Assembly: GCF_001636695.1 (NCBI RefSeq)
Contig: NZ_LGEL01000024.1
Location: forward strand, 1-64,000
DNA from: Pedobacter panaciterrae
GTDB lineage: Bacteria; Bacteroidota; Bacteroidia; Sphingobacteriales; Sphingobacteriaceae
DNA: 64,000 nucleotides
Direction: 5' to 3'
Part shown: piece after piece, positions 36,454 to 46,809 of the stretch
How positions within the stretch are numbered: the stretch's first letter is position 1
Layout of the letters: each line of letters opens with the position of its first letter
Program-made: the position numbers and the translations under genes
Notes under the pieces: model-generated
The model's input: only the letters and a program-made list of their open reading frames with translations
Told to the model about the DNA's origin: nothing
Databases searched by the model: none

Positions 36454-38808
36454 TTATTTAAAATATATTTTAAAAGTAGTGCCCATATTTACAACACTAC
36501 TAACAGTTACCTTGCCTCCCATGGCATCAATCTGATTTTTTGTAATAAAAAGCCCTACTCCTTTTGAGTCGGGCTTTTTATTAAAGGTTTTATATAGTCC
36601 ATAAAGTTCTTCTCCGTGTTTCTCCAGATCTATACCAATTCCATTATCAGAAATCTGTAAAACAGTTTGCGAATCTTCTATAAATGAGACCAATTCAATA
36701 ACCGGGCTTCTATCTGAGTGACTGTACCTTATGGCATTAAAAATAAAATTCAACAAAATACTCTCCAGATAAGCCGGGTTATAATCTACAATAACATCCT
36801 TAGGTACATTATTCTTTATGATGGCATTTTTTAACACAATCTGATCATTCAGTATGTCAACAGTTTTATTAATGTAGTTATTTAAGCTTAACCGCTCTCT
36901 TATCACATCAATACTGGTTTGGATGTTAACTACTTTATTTAAATTCAGCATTGTCTCGTTTAATAGTCCTGAAACAGTTTTAAGCACTGCAATCAGTTCA
37001 TTCCTTTCCTCTTCAGAATTGGTTTGGCCTATTAAATTGGTAATGGCCTGTATATTCGAAGTATGTGACCTTAAGTTATGAGAAACGATGTACGAAAAGT
37101 TCAACAGCCTTTTATTTTGCTCTGTAACCAGGTTAAACGAATGATTTAATGTATTTTGAGCTTGTTTATTCTGTTCTATGTCGATCATGATCCCCCTTAA
37201 TAAAATGGGTTTATTGTCTTCAGAAATTACATTTACAATATCTCTTAACCATTTTATTGACCCATCGCTGGCAATCATCCTGTACTCAAAATCATGCTGA
37301 ATATTTTTGCTGGTAGAAACGCTACAGTATTCAATGGCCCAGGCCCTATCTTCAGGGTAAATATGATCTTCCCAAAAAGTTGGGCTCGACATCCATTCTT
37401 CAACGGAATACCCCAATATATCCTCTACCTTTTTGCTGATAAAGGTGAATTCAAAAGTATCAGGGTTAGCTTCCCAAACAATACCATCAATCGTATTTAT
37501 TAACGATTCAATCCTCAATTGAGAATCCAGAACAATTTTCTCAGCAGCTTTGCCATCGGTAACATCCTCTACAATTACAATGTGGCTGGATGGTTTGCCA
37601 TTATCATTCCATAGTGGGGTTTCCACAATATTACACCACTTTATGTGACCATCTTTATGAAGGTATGTTTTTTGAACTCTATACTCGTTAATCGTACCAT
37701 TATTTAAGCGTTTGATACTATCCTTTAATTCAATATCTGGAAATGTGATGTTTTGGAGGTTTAAATCCAGTAATTCTGACTCCTTATAACCCAGAATAGC
37801 ACACAGTTTTCTGTTCACCTGTAAAAATCTGCCATCAATTGGACTTACCAAAGCTATACCAATAGCAGCCTGATCAAATATTGTTTTAAACTTTGTTTCT
37901 GTATTTATCAGTTCCGTTTTCTGGCTATTAACCAGATTTTGTAATTCAGTAGTTTTTTCGACAACCTGAACAACCAGCAAACTGGATAAAATAACCAGGC
38001 CAATACCAAAAAACAACGGATAAACTAATTGAAATGGAATAATCCCATTATGGGCAGGAATAATGTAGAGCTTCCAATTTGTACCTGAAAAAGTTGTTGA
38101 CTGATAATTCCTATCAAAAAAATCCTTATTCCCATTTAGAAAGAACTTTTCTTTTCCCGTTGGAACGTCCAAATTTGAAAACTGGAAGTAAAAATCATTA
38201 TTTTTATTGTTGTAAACTCCAATAGCATTAAAGAATGCATCCTGGTTAATAATGACAGCAGCAAAACCCCAGAACCTATTTTCACGGTAAATAGGCAGCC
38301 TTCCAATAATGCCCATCCCTCCCTGCTTTAATTTATAAGGGCCTGCATAATACATCATTTTTAAGGCTTTTGATTTGATCGCCATCTGCCTGGATTCATC
38401 TGATGTTTTAAAAATATCCAGATTTAATGCAGATTCATTGCCTTTCTTTGGATACACATATTTAATAATGCCATCAGGCACCAATTCCATCGCCTTATAA
38501 TTCGGATTTGATTCCATTAACTTAGCCGCAACGACATCAAAATTCTTTGGAGCCCCGTTATCATTTAGGGTTAATGCGAGTGTTAAAGTAGTGTTATAGC
38601 CATTGTTCAATACCAATTGAACATTCTGTTTAACCACATTAAGTGCATTGGCCATTTCCAGTCGCCTACCCTCTTTAATGATCTGATATCTTTGATTAAC
38701 CAATAAGCCTATCAGTAATAGCAAAAAAAAGAATACACTTAAACCAATTACTTTCGGTTTACTTAGCAGCCGTTCAATAAACAGCGTTAATTTTTTTTTG
38801 AAATTCAT
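36454..38808 (-). CDS. CHASE-PAS-PAS sensor histidine kinase
   Basis: 784 aa. TM1 (about 21-42) and TM2 (about 268-290) enclose a CHASE-type sensor domain (about 70-250; GIIGRLPIYRENRFWGFAAVI). A short coiled coil and two PAS/PAC domains follow (about 305-425 and 430-555). The histidine region is NFSYIVSHNLRSHTSN with H577. The HATPase domain shows NFIFNAIRYSH, DNGIGIDLEKHG and KGVGLFITK. No receiver domain is attached and no response regulator lies nearby, so the partner is unknown. It ends 4 bp from the convergent MCE gene. Confidence 0.93.
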   Translation of the reverse strand: MNFKKKLTLFIERLLSKPKVIGLSVFFFLLLLIGLLVNQRYQIIKEGRRLEMANALNVVKQNVQLVLNNGYNTTLTLALTLNDNGAPKNFDVVAAKLMESNPNYKAMELVPDGIIKYVYPKKGNESALNLDIFKTSDESRQMAIKSKALKMMYYAGPYKLKQGGMGIIGRLPIYRENRFWGFAAVIINQDAFFNAIGVYNNKNNDFYFQFSNLDVPTGKEKFFLNGNKDFFDRNYQSTTFSGTNWKLYIIPAHNGIIPFQLVYPLFFGIGLVILSSLLVVQVVEKTTELQNLVNSQKTELINTETKFKTIFDQAAIGIALVSPIDGRFLQVNRKLCAILGYKESELLDLNLQNITFPDIELKDSIKRLNNGTINEYRVQKTYLHKDGHIKWCNIVETPLWNDNGKPSSHIVIVEDVTDGKAAEKIVLDSQLRIESLINTIDGIVWEANPDTFEFTFISKKVEDILGYSVEEWMSSPTFWEDHIYPEDRAWAIEYCSVSTSKNIQHDFEYRMIASDGSIKWLRDIVNVISEDNKPILLRGIMIDIEQNKQAQNTLNHSFNLVTEQNKRLLNFSYIVSHNLRSHTSNIQAITNLIGQTNSEEERNELIAVLKTVSGLLNETMLNLNKVVNIQTSIDVIRERLSLNNYINKTVDILNDQIVLKNAIIKNNVPKDVIVDYNPAYLESILLNFIFNAIRYSHSDRSPVIELVSFIEDSQTVLQISDNGIGIDLEKHGEELYGLYKTFNKKPDSKGVGLFITKNQIDAMGGKVTVSSVVNMGTTFKIYFK

Positions 38809-38891
38809 TACTTGTTACTAAAACAAATATAACTCTTTACAAACAAACTATATGAAGCTATTTATTTACATTAGTGGTTATAAAAACACCT

Positions 38892-39758
38892 ATGATTTTA
38901 CTAGAAAACGACCATATGAAAGCATCTTTAACCACCAAAGGTGCCGAACTACAAAGCCTGACAAGTAAAGAAACCGACAGAAATTATCTGTGGAATGGCA
39001 ATAAAGATTACTGGGGCAAATTTAGTCCTGTACTTTTCCCAATTGTAGGTGCATTAAAAAACAATACTTACCTATTTGATGAGAAAGAATATACACTTCC
39101 AAGGCACGGTTTTGCAAGAGACAATGAATTTGAGGCTGAACAAATCAGCAATACTGAAGCTGTATTTACACTTACTCAAAATGAAGAAACCCTAAAGGTT
39201 TATCCTTTTGATTTCATACTTAAACTTCACTACAAAATTACGGGAGCAAGTTTATCATGTACTTATGTTGTTTTAAATCCTGGCAATAAAGACCTGCTGT
39301 TTTCAGTAGGCGGTCATCCCGCCTTTGCTGTCACAACCAATCAAAAAGTGAGCTACAATGATTATTTCTTAGAATTCAATAAGGATGAAAGCCTTACTTA
39401 CCATAAGCTCAATGGCGATTTAATTGGCCAGGAAACCGAGGTAATTAATCTCGAGAGTCATTCTTTACCCCTAACCCATCAGCTTTTCTACAAAGATGCC
39501 CTGGTGTTTAAAACACTCAAAAGTGATTCAATATCGCTTAAGAACCATAAAGATCCATATGGCTTACATTTCAGCTTTAAGGATTTTCCATTCTTTGGAA
39601 TTTGGGCGGCCAAAGATGCAGATTTTGTTTGCCTGGAACCGTGGTGCGGTATTGCCGATGGAGTTAACCATAGTCAGGAACTTAAAGATAAAGAAGGGAT
39701 TATAACACTGGCTCCACAAGACAACTGGGAACGCACCTGGTCGGTAGCTTGTTTTTAA
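38892..39758 (+). CDS. Aldose 1-epimerase family protein
   Basis: 288 aa from the ATG at 38892; the frame can be read from a GTG at 38874, but this ATG starts the conserved MILLENDHMKASLTTKGAEL. Galactose-mutarotase fold with LPRHGFARD, SVGGHPAF and FVCLEPWCGIAD, where the two His and the Glu are the usual catalytic residues. It interconverts the anomers of a hexose or hexose-6-phosphate in the cytoplasm; the length and lack of signal peptide fit the YeaD-like/LacX subgroup. Single gene between two histidine kinases. Confidence 0.9.
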   Translation: MILLENDHMKASLTTKGAELQSLTSKETDRNYLWNGNKDYWGKFSPVLFPIVGALKNNTYLFDEKEYTLPRHGFARDNEFEAEQISNTEAVFTLTQNEETLKVYPFDFILKLHYKITGASLSCTYVVLNPGNKDLLFSVGGHPAFAVTTNQKVSYNDYFLEFNKDESLTYHKLNGDLIGQETEVINLESHSLPLTHQLFYKDALVFKTLKSDSISLKNHKDPYGLHFSFKDFPFFGIWAAKDADFVCLEPWCGIADGVNHSQELKDKEGIITLAPQDNWERTWSVACF

Positions 39759-39761
39759 AGT

Positions 39762-40940
39762 TTATAAGGGCAATTCAACTATAAATTTTGATCCCTTATC
39801 ATGGCCTTCACTCTCTGCCCATATTCTGCCCCCATGTGCCTCAACCAATACCCTTACAATAGAAAGGCCTAAACCAGTTGAGTTCTCTCCACCTGTAGGC
39901 TGTGCGCTTAACCTGGTAAAACGCTGATACAACCTGTTTTTGTCATCGTCTGTAAGCCCTTGCCCCTCATCCTTTACTTCTATTAAAACCTTAGCAGGTA
40001 ATTTCTTAATTCGTACTTCTATATTGGTATTTGGTGGAGAATACTTAATTGCATTGTTGATCAGATTGTCCAATACCTCCGACAACTTGCCTTCATCACC
40101 TGACAGGATTACTTCGGCATCAGCTGTAAAATTTAAAGTCTGATCCTTTCTCTCTGCAAGCGGCAAATTCATCGAGATCACGTTACTAACCAACGATGAC
40201 AGGTTCAGTTTAATAAGGAGCAATTGTACTTTGCCTGCCTCAGCAGTACCGGAAAGCAGCAATTCATCAATAATGCGAACCATATTTAAACTAGCAGTTT
40301 TTATCTGTTCGCACATCTTGTCTACCAATTCAGGGTCGCTCTTTTTTAATTTTATCAAATCCGCACGTACCGGTATAGTAGTTAGTGGATTCTTCAAATC
40401 ATGAGCAGTTGTATTCAATATTTGATTATGCTGCACAGCAGCAAGCCTTGCTGCAAGCTTAAGCTCAATCTGATCCATAACAATATCCCTTAAATCGCTT
40501 AAAATTGCTTCTTCTTCAGGCCCAAATTTTCTTGGTTCCCTGTCAATAATACAAAAAGCACCAAGGTTATAATTATCTATTGTTTTTAATGGAAGCGCAG
40601 CATAAAATCTTAGATCTACATCACCCAGCAACAATGGTTCGTCTATCTCTATCAAAGTATCTTCAACAGTATAAAGTACATCAGACAGCACAGCTTTGGC
40701 ACAAAGTCCAACATCCCTGCTTACCTCCTTAATATCTATACCATGCTTTGATTTGAACCAGATTCTATCCTTATCAACGATACTGATTATAGCTATTGGA
40801 ACATTAAATAATTTTGCGGCTAACCTTGTTAGCTTATCAAAAGAACCATCGGGTGGAGTATCCAGAATTTCATACCTATGTAGGGCTTTTATTCGTTCCT
40901 CCTCGATTGAGAATTGACTTTGACTTGATTCTATGGCCAT
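39762..40940 (-). CDS. GAF-domain sensor histidine kinase
   Basis: 392 aa from the ATG at 40940 (the frame extends to 40982 without need). There is no membrane segment, so it is cytoplasmic. A GAF domain (about 15-160; RYEILDTPPDGSFDKLTRLAAKLF) is followed by HisKA with H180 in NTTAHDLKNPLTT and a HATPase domain (NLINNAIKYSP, DEGQGL, GLGLSIVR). The GAF type with 'FNVPIAIISIVD' is common in light- or redox-associated kinases, but no chromophore cysteine can be assigned. It is orphan; no response regulator is adjacent. Confidence 0.93.
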   Translation of the reverse strand: MAIESSQSQFSIEEERIKALHRYEILDTPPDGSFDKLTRLAAKLFNVPIAIISIVDKDRIWFKSKHGIDIKEVSRDVGLCAKAVLSDVLYTVEDTLIEIDEPLLLGDVDLRFYAALPLKTIDNYNLGAFCIIDREPRKFGPEEEAILSDLRDIVMDQIELKLAARLAAVQHNQILNTTAHDLKNPLTTIPVRADLIKLKKSDPELVDKMCEQIKTASLNMVRIIDELLLSGTAEAGKVQLLLIKLNLSSLVSNVISMNLPLAERKDQTLNFTADAEVILSGDEGKLSEVLDNLINNAIKYSPPNTNIEVRIKKLPAKVLIEVKDEGQGLTDDDKNRLYQRFTRLSAQPTGGENSTGLGLSIVRVLVEAHGGRIWAESEGHDKGSKFIVELPL

Positions 40941-41017
40941 TCGATAATAAATTGGAAATTCATAAATTGGCTGCAAGCGCAATATAAGACAAATCCAGAT
41001 TAAACTGAAAGTTTATA

Positions 41018-41806
41018 TTATTTAATTACAACGGTTTTTTTACTTGTTGAACAAGCATTGAAAATACCTAACGCCTTATTATTAAAATTAGATGGCGGAT
41101 TTGCAGGTGCCACCGGAGGCCCCCCTCCACCAGAGTTTTGCCCTAAACTATAAAAATACCTGTAAACATTTCTATCAATGGATTGAAATTCAACATCAAT
41201 AGTATCCCCGCTAACCAGATCATCAAGCTTATAGAATATCACATTTGCTATGGTATTACCATCATCAAATCTGTCCTCACTAACAGCATCTGCTTCTACT
41301 TTACCTTTAACCGTTAAAATATAGCGGTACTGATTTTGAACACCTTTTGGATCGTTATAATTAGCTGCAACATAGGTACTGGTTTTACCAAAAAAACTAA
41401 AATCTTTAAAGGTCAGTGAATCCAGCGGGACTTTATCAGGCATAGTAGAACTGGCCGTATAGATTTTACCTTCAAAAGTTACATCTAATGTATATTTTTT
41501 GCCTGATTGCCCTCTAAACTTAGGACTCTGATAAACGCCGCCAGATACCTCAACATACTCGATAGTATTCCCTTCTTCGTTTCTTACAATCACTTTTGCA
41601 CCCGAAACTGCATTAAATCTATTCGGGTCGGTAAAATCATAAGTTTTAGAGATCATTACCAAATGGTTATCTACTTTATCACTTAGCCCTCCATAAATCA
41701 CCAGTTGTGGGGCCGCATTGTCCAGCTTCAGATCAATCACCTTTTCGCATCCGGTTAACCCAACTAAAATGGCGAAAACAAACCCAAGTATATTTCTCTT
41801 TTTCAT
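41018..41806 (-). CDS. DUF4249 lipoprotein
   Basis: 262 aa with a lipobox at Cys20 (LTGCEKVIDL). The beta-rich mature part contains the DUF4249 pattern 'LVIYGGLSD... ISKTYDF... VSGAKVIVRNEEG'. The family always follows a TonB-dependent receptor, as here (4 bp after it). It may act as its surface partner, comparable to SusD in SusC systems, though unrelated. The tail has a short proline/glycine-rich stretch (about 225-245). The ligand is unknown. Confidence 0.88.
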   Translation of the reverse strand: MKKRNILGFVFAILVGLTGCEKVIDLKLDNAAPQLVIYGGLSDKVDNHLVMISKTYDFTDPNRFNAVSGAKVIVRNEEGNTIEYVEVSGGVYQSPKFRGQSGKKYTLDVTFEGKIYTASSTMPDKVPLDSLTFKDFSFFGKTSTYVAANYNDPKGVQNQYRYILTVKGKVEADAVSEDRFDDGNTIANVIFYKLDDLVSGDTIDVEFQSIDRNVYRYFYSLGQNSGGGGPPVAPANPPSNFNNKALGIFNACSTSKKTVVIK

Positions 41807-41810
41807 GCCA

Positions 41811-44141
41811 TTAAAATTTAAAATTCCAAGTTACCGAAGGGATTATCCCAAACAAGGTTGTACGTACTACTTCGGTTTTTGAAAGATCATCCGCATTATC
41901 CTTAAAATCAATTGAAAATGCATTCTGACGGTTATATACATTATAAATACCAAACGACCAGCTCGACTGAAGTTTTCTTCCGGGCTTTCCTTCAAGCGTA
42001 GCAGAAATATCCAAACGATGATATGCAGGTGTACGATAGGCATTTTTTTCAGCGTAATAAAATGCAGTACGGCCATTTATCTGATATTTACCATTTGGAT
42101 AAGTAACAGCATTTCCGGTATTGTAGACAAAAACAGACGAAAAACTCCAGCGGGAACCAGCCTTATAAATTCCAACTAACGACAAATCATGTGTTCTGTC
42201 CTGCTTGGCATAAAACCACTTCCCTTCGTTTATCGCGTCAAACTGACGTTGAGTTCTGGACCATGTATAACCTATCCATCCGTTAAACCTGCCAAATCTT
42301 TTCTTTAAGAAAAGTTCAATGCCATACGCTCTGCCATCCCCATACAACAAATCAGCCTCAACATTACTGTTTCCTCTAAGGTCAGTACCACTTCGGTATT
42401 CTATTTGATTTTGCATCCACTTATAGTACAGCTCTGCCGAAAACTCATAATTATTATCGTTAAAGTTTCTAAAGTATCCCGCAGCAATCTGATCTGCAAT
42501 TTCCGGTTTTACATTGTTGCTGTTCATAATGTAAAGATCAGTTGGAGAAGTTGAGGTGGAATTAGACATGAGATGGATATTTTGAATATTCCTTGTATAT
42601 GCGGTTTTTAAAGAACTGGAAGGTGTTAGCTGATAACTGGCAGAAATTCTTGGTTCCAGATTGAAATAGTTTTTAACAAATTCACCTGCTTTGTACGTAG
42701 TTACGCCAATTGTATTTCCCTCCGCATCATAAGTTTTAAAGCTGCCAGGCCCCAATAAAGAAAATCCGCTTACTCTAAGTCCATAAACCAGATTCATCTT
42801 GTCGCTAACCGCCCATTCATCAGACAAATAGGCGGCAAGTTCAAATCCTTTCCTGTTTTCGTAAGTAGTAGCATTTACACTCGATGCCTCAGTTGCCGTA
42901 AGCTTACCCGGTGCAATGGTATGGTGTATAGCATTTACACCAAACTTTAAATTGTGTGCATTATTTAAGCTATATTCAAAATCCTGTTTTAAATTAAAAT
43001 CTTTAATAGAGGAATTTACTTCAAAGTTATTGTCTTCAACAAAATTCTGAATCACATAATTATAGTTACTATAGATTAGGGAAGTATTGGAGAACAAACG
43101 ATCGCTGTACAAGTGATTCCAACGGAGTGTTACAGTACCATTACCCCAATTAAAACCAAAAGCTTCAGCAATACCGAGTTTATCCCTTCCAAAATACCCC
43201 GAAAGGTAAAGGGTGTTATTGTCATCTAACTGATAATTTGCCTTGGCATTTACATCATAAAAATAGAGTGTATTTCCATTTATTGAACTATCTGGTGACA
43301 AGGCTAAAAAAGCATCAAGATAAGTTCTGCGTGTACTAACCATAAATGAGCCCTTATCTTTTACAATTGGCCCTTCTACTTTTAATCTAGATGAGATCAA
43401 ACCTAAACCACCTTCAGCAGTATACTCTTTCCGGTTTCCATCATTCATTTTAATATCCAGTACAGAAGCCAGGCGGCCACCATATTGTGCAGGCATACCT
43501 CCTTTATAAACACTCACATCTTTAATCGCATCAGAGTTAAAGGTCGAAAAGAATCCAAGCAAATGAGAGGCGTTGTATACAGGAGCTTCATCAAGCAGTA
43601 TTAAATTCTGATCTGTAGATCCGCCCCTTACATAGAACCCGCTATTCCCTTCTCCTGCTGATTTAATTCCGGGTAGCAACTGCAAAGTTTTAAGCACATC
43701 GCGTTCTCCCAGCAGCACAGGTACATTATTGATTTCTCTTATATTGATTTTCTGAAGGCCCATTTGAGGGTTGCTCACATTTCCATCCCTCTTTTCTGCA
43801 GAAATAACAACCTCGTTTAATTGATTGTCTTCGGAAAGCACAAAATTCTGACGTATGTTTTTTGAAATTGTAATGGATTGTTTAATCGTTTTATAGCCAA
43901 TAAAGCTAACTGAAAGTTCATAAACTCCCTCTTCTGTACTTAAAGAGTAAAACCCGTATGCATTAGTTCCGGCCCCAACTGTTGTTGTACCTGTAAGCTT
44001 AACACTGGCTCCTATTAATGTTTCTCCCGTTCCGGAGTCTGTAACTATACCACTAATCGTAAATTTATCCTGAGAAAAAGCAAATTGATAAAAACCTATG
44101 AATATTAAAAGTATCAGAACAAATCTTTTAGTTATTGGCAT
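41811..44141 (-). CDS. TonB-dependent outer-membrane receptor
   Basis: 776 aa. A signal peptide (about 1-23) precedes a carboxypeptidase-regulatory-like domain (about 27-110, FTISGIVTDSGTGETLIGASV), a plug (about 120-230, GFYVRGGSTDQNLILLDEAPVYN) and a barrel ending in TWNFKF. Shorter than SusC proteins and without their signature, it belongs to the receptor group paired with DUF4249. It probably imports a small ligand such as a siderophore, peptide or sugar using TonB. A metal link cannot be shown. Confidence 0.93.
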   Translation of the reverse strand: MPITKRFVLILLIFIGFYQFAFSQDKFTISGIVTDSGTGETLIGASVKLTGTTTVGAGTNAYGFYSLSTEEGVYELSVSFIGYKTIKQSITISKNIRQNFVLSEDNQLNEVVISAEKRDGNVSNPQMGLQKINIREINNVPVLLGERDVLKTLQLLPGIKSAGEGNSGFYVRGGSTDQNLILLDEAPVYNASHLLGFFSTFNSDAIKDVSVYKGGMPAQYGGRLASVLDIKMNDGNRKEYTAEGGLGLISSRLKVEGPIVKDKGSFMVSTRRTYLDAFLALSPDSSINGNTLYFYDVNAKANYQLDDNNTLYLSGYFGRDKLGIAEAFGFNWGNGTVTLRWNHLYSDRLFSNTSLIYSNYNYVIQNFVEDNNFEVNSSIKDFNLKQDFEYSLNNAHNLKFGVNAIHHTIAPGKLTATEASSVNATTYENRKGFELAAYLSDEWAVSDKMNLVYGLRVSGFSLLGPGSFKTYDAEGNTIGVTTYKAGEFVKNYFNLEPRISASYQLTPSSSLKTAYTRNIQNIHLMSNSTSTSPTDLYIMNSNNVKPEIADQIAAGYFRNFNDNNYEFSAELYYKWMQNQIEYRSGTDLRGNSNVEADLLYGDGRAYGIELFLKKRFGRFNGWIGYTWSRTQRQFDAINEGKWFYAKQDRTHDLSLVGIYKAGSRWSFSSVFVYNTGNAVTYPNGKYQINGRTAFYYAEKNAYRTPAYHRLDISATLEGKPGRKLQSSWSFGIYNVYNRQNAFSIDFKDNADDLSKTEVVRTTLFGIIPSVTWNFKF

Positions 44142-44218
44142 ATAAATACTTAGTCTTTCGTAAAAATAGAAAAGAAACGCATTAAAACATTAACTATCTT
44201 GATCTTGTTTATTACCAA

Positions 44219-45220
44219 ATGGCATTAATCAGATTTACGAGCAAGGGTATTTATTGCAAACAGGGTGATTTTTACATCGATCCCTGGAAACCCGTTAATT
44301 ACGCGGTAACAACTCACGGGCATGCAGATCATGTAAAGTGGGGTAATAAAGCTTATCTATGCCATGAGCTTACCAAATCAATTCTTAACCACAGATTGGG
44401 TGCAGATCTAAACATACAAACCTTACCATACTATAAACAGATCACTATTAACGGGGTTAATTTAAGCCTTTTTCCGGCAGGTCATGTAATAGGTTCCGCA
44501 CAGATAAGATTGGAATATAAAGGTGAGATCTGTGTAATATCTGGCGATTATAAAGTAGAATATGATGGAATAAGTACCCCATTTGAGCCGGTAAAGTGCC
44601 ATACTTTTGTTTCAGAAAGTACTTTCGGATTGCCCATCTACAAGTGGCAGCCTCAGGAAGAGATTTTTGATCAGATAAAAGATTGGGTATCCGGCAATCG
44701 GGATAAGAATAAAACCTCAGTACTAACGGCCTATAGCTTAGGCAAAGCACAACGGCTTATAAAAGGATTAGATGGTTATGGCGATATATATGTTCATAGT
44801 GCTATTGCAAATCTGAATGAAGGGTTTATACAAGCAGGGGTAGATTTGCCGGAAACTATCAGGATTACCCCGGAAACTAAAAAGGACGATTTGCAAAAAG
44901 GAATTGTAATTGTGCCACCCGCTCTTTCCGATAGTAAATGGATTAAATCATTAACAAATCCGGCTACAGCAGTATGCTCTGGCTGGATGCAGGTTAGAGC
45001 CGGTAGAAGATGGCAAAGTGCCGATGCAGGGTTCGCTTTGAGCGACCACGCCGATTGGCCAGGACTATTATCGGCCATTAAAGCTACAGAGGCAGAGAAA
45101 GTATTTATAACACATGGATTTACTGCTACCTTCTCCAAATACTTAAATGAAATAGGTATTGAAGCTGAAGAAGTAAAAACCCAATACGGGAATGAGGAAG
45201 AAGAGGAGGAAAAATCTTGA
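44219..45220 (+). CDS. Ligase-associated DNA exonuclease (metallo-beta-lactamase fold)
   Basis: 333 aa. The metal-binding motif H33-G-H35-A-D37-H38 (THGHADHVKWG) begins the metallo-beta-lactamase domain; a later ISGDYK aspartate and C-terminal 'FALSDHADW' and 'VFITHGF' motifs match the beta-CASP/CPSF-like nuclease group. It resembles mRNA 3'-end processing factors but belongs to the bacterial exonucleases linked to ATP-dependent ligases. First gene of the four-gene repair operon; its stop codon overlaps the ligase start (TTGA). Confidence 0.93.
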   Translation: MALIRFTSKGIYCKQGDFYIDPWKPVNYAVTTHGHADHVKWGNKAYLCHELTKSILNHRLGADLNIQTLPYYKQITINGVNLSLFPAGHVIGSAQIRLEYKGEICVISGDYKVEYDGISTPFEPVKCHTFVSESTFGLPIYKWQPQEEIFDQIKDWVSGNRDKNKTSVLTAYSLGKAQRLIKGLDGYGDIYVHSAIANLNEGFIQAGVDLPETIRITPETKKDDLQKGIVIVPPALSDSKWIKSLTNPATAVCSGWMQVRAGRRWQSADAGFALSDHADWPGLLSAIKATEAEKVFITHGFTATFSKYLNEIGIEAEEVKTQYGNEEEEEEKS

Positions 45221-46809
45221 AACGCTTTGCAGAACTGATACAACAGCTTGAAACAAGTAACAAGACTAACGACAAAATTGCCGCCCTGGTTGACTATTTC
45301 AATGAAGCTGATGACCTGGATAAACCTTACGTGATAGCTATGTTTACAGGTAAGCGCCCCAAACGCCCAGTAAGTACTGCTTTAATTAAACTGTGGGCTA
45401 TTGAACTGTGTGGGTTACCTGAATGGCTATTTACGGAAAGCTATCATAATGTGGGCGATTTAAGTGAAACCATTGCGCTTATACTCCCCCCTCCTGTTCA
45501 GGTTTCTAATCGTAAATTACATGAATGGATAAAAGATCTGGCCTTATTAAACGGTCAAGACGATAGCTATAAAAAAGCGTTTATTGTTAACGCATGGAAC
45601 AGCTTAGAAACCAGAGAACGCTTTATTTTTAACAAGCTCATTTCAGGAAATTTCAGAATCGGTGTTTCTAACAAAATGCTTGTAAATGCGCTGGCAAAGC
45701 AAAGTACTACTGAAAGCAGCAAAATAATGCACAGCATTATGGGTAAATGGGAACCTTCAGCCATTACCTATACTGATCTTATTGCCGGAGTCCATGTAAA
45801 TACAGATAATTCATGGCCCTATCCTTTTTGTCTTGCTTATGCACTGGAGTCTGAACCAGCCAGCTTAGGCGAACCAAAAGAGTGGCAGGCTGAATGGAAA
45901 TGGGATGGCATTCGCGGACAAATCATTAAGCGTAATGGCGAATTGTTCATTTGGTCACGGGGCGAGGAACTGGTAACAGATCAATTTCCTGAGCTGCATT
46001 TTATGGCAAACGAATTACCAGACGGAACAGTACTGGATGGAGAGATACTTTCGGTTAAGGAAGGTAAAGTACAGGCTTTTAGCATCCTGCAACAGAGATT
46101 AAACAGAAAAACCATTAATAAATCGCAGCTTAACGATGCTCCAATAGGTTTTTACACCTACGACCTCCTTGAACATAATGGAAGAGATTTAAGAGAAGAA
46201 CCACTGGCAACCCGCAGGAAACTCCTCGAACAAACAATTCAGCAATTACAAACCAGGGATATCGTTACACTTTCGCCTATAGTTACTTTTAGTGACTGGA
46301 CATCTCTTGCAACACTTAGGGAAGGCTCAAGAGAACTAAACAGCGAGGGGATTATGCTGAAAAAGCTGGACTCATTATACCATTCAGGCAGAAAGCGTGG
46401 TGATTGGTGGAAATGGAAAATAAACCCTTATACTGTTGATACTGTAATGATTTATGCGCAAAAAGGAAGTGGCCGAAGGGCCAATTTCTATACCGACTAC
46501 ACCTTTGCAGTACGCGATGGAGATAAACTAATTACTGTGGCTAAAGCTTACTCTGGTTTAACCGATGCTGAAATTAAAGAAGTAGATAATTTTGTGAAGA
46601 AAAATGCTGTAGAGAAGTTTGGCCCTGTACGTACAGTAAAGCCTGAATTGGTATTTGAAATAGCTTTTGAAGGAATAGCAGAAAGTAAAAGGCACAAAGC
46701 GGGTTTGGCATTAAGATTTCCACGAATTGCCAGGTGGAGAAAAGATAAAAAAGCCGATGAGATAAATACGCTTGACGACCTTAGGCAGTTATTACAATCT
46801 ACTTTATGA
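45217..46809 (+). CDS. ATP-dependent DNA ligase
   Basis: 530 aa. An N-terminal DNA-binding domain (about 1-195) leads to the adenylation domain with motif I EWKWDGIRGQ, where K228 takes AMP. Later motifs include ELVTDQFPEL, 'DGTVLDGEIL' and the C-terminal OB fold (about 420-530). The start is TTG at 45217: an in-frame stop at 45193 excludes any earlier start, and GGAGGA at 45205-45210 lies 6 bp upstream as a rare clear Shine-Dalgarno site. It seals nicks in double-stranded DNA together with the neighbouring nuclease and helicase. Confidence 0.95.
   Translation: MKRFAELIQQLETSNKTNDKIAALVDYFNEADDLDKPYVIAMFTGKRPKRPVSTALIKLWAIELCGLPEWLFTESYHNVGDLSETIALILPPPVQVSNRKLHEWIKDLALLNGQDDSYKKAFIVNAWNSLETRERFIFNKLISGNFRIGVSNKMLVNALAKQSTTESSKIMHSIMGKWEPSAITYTDLIAGVHVNTDNSWPYPFCLAYALESEPASLGEPKEWQAEWKWDGIRGQIIKRNGELFIWSRGEELVTDQFPELHFMANELPDGTVLDGEILSVKEGKVQAFSILQQRLNRKTINKSQLNDAPIGFYTYDLLEHNGRDLREEPLATRRKLLEQTIQQLQTRDIVTLSPIVTFSDWTSLATLREGSRELNSEGIMLKKLDSLYHSGRKRGDWWKWKINPYTVDTVMIYAQKGSGRRANFYTDYTFAVRDGDKLITVAKAYSGLTDAEIKEVDNFVKKNAVEKFGPVRTVKPELVFEIAFEGIAESKRHKAGLALRFPRIARWRKDKKADEINTLDDLRQLLQSTL

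Noticed and set aside
44794-45243. 149-aa minus-strand open frame
   Set aside because: It lies wholly antisense to the exonuclease gene, whose motifs are intact; it is a shadow frame.
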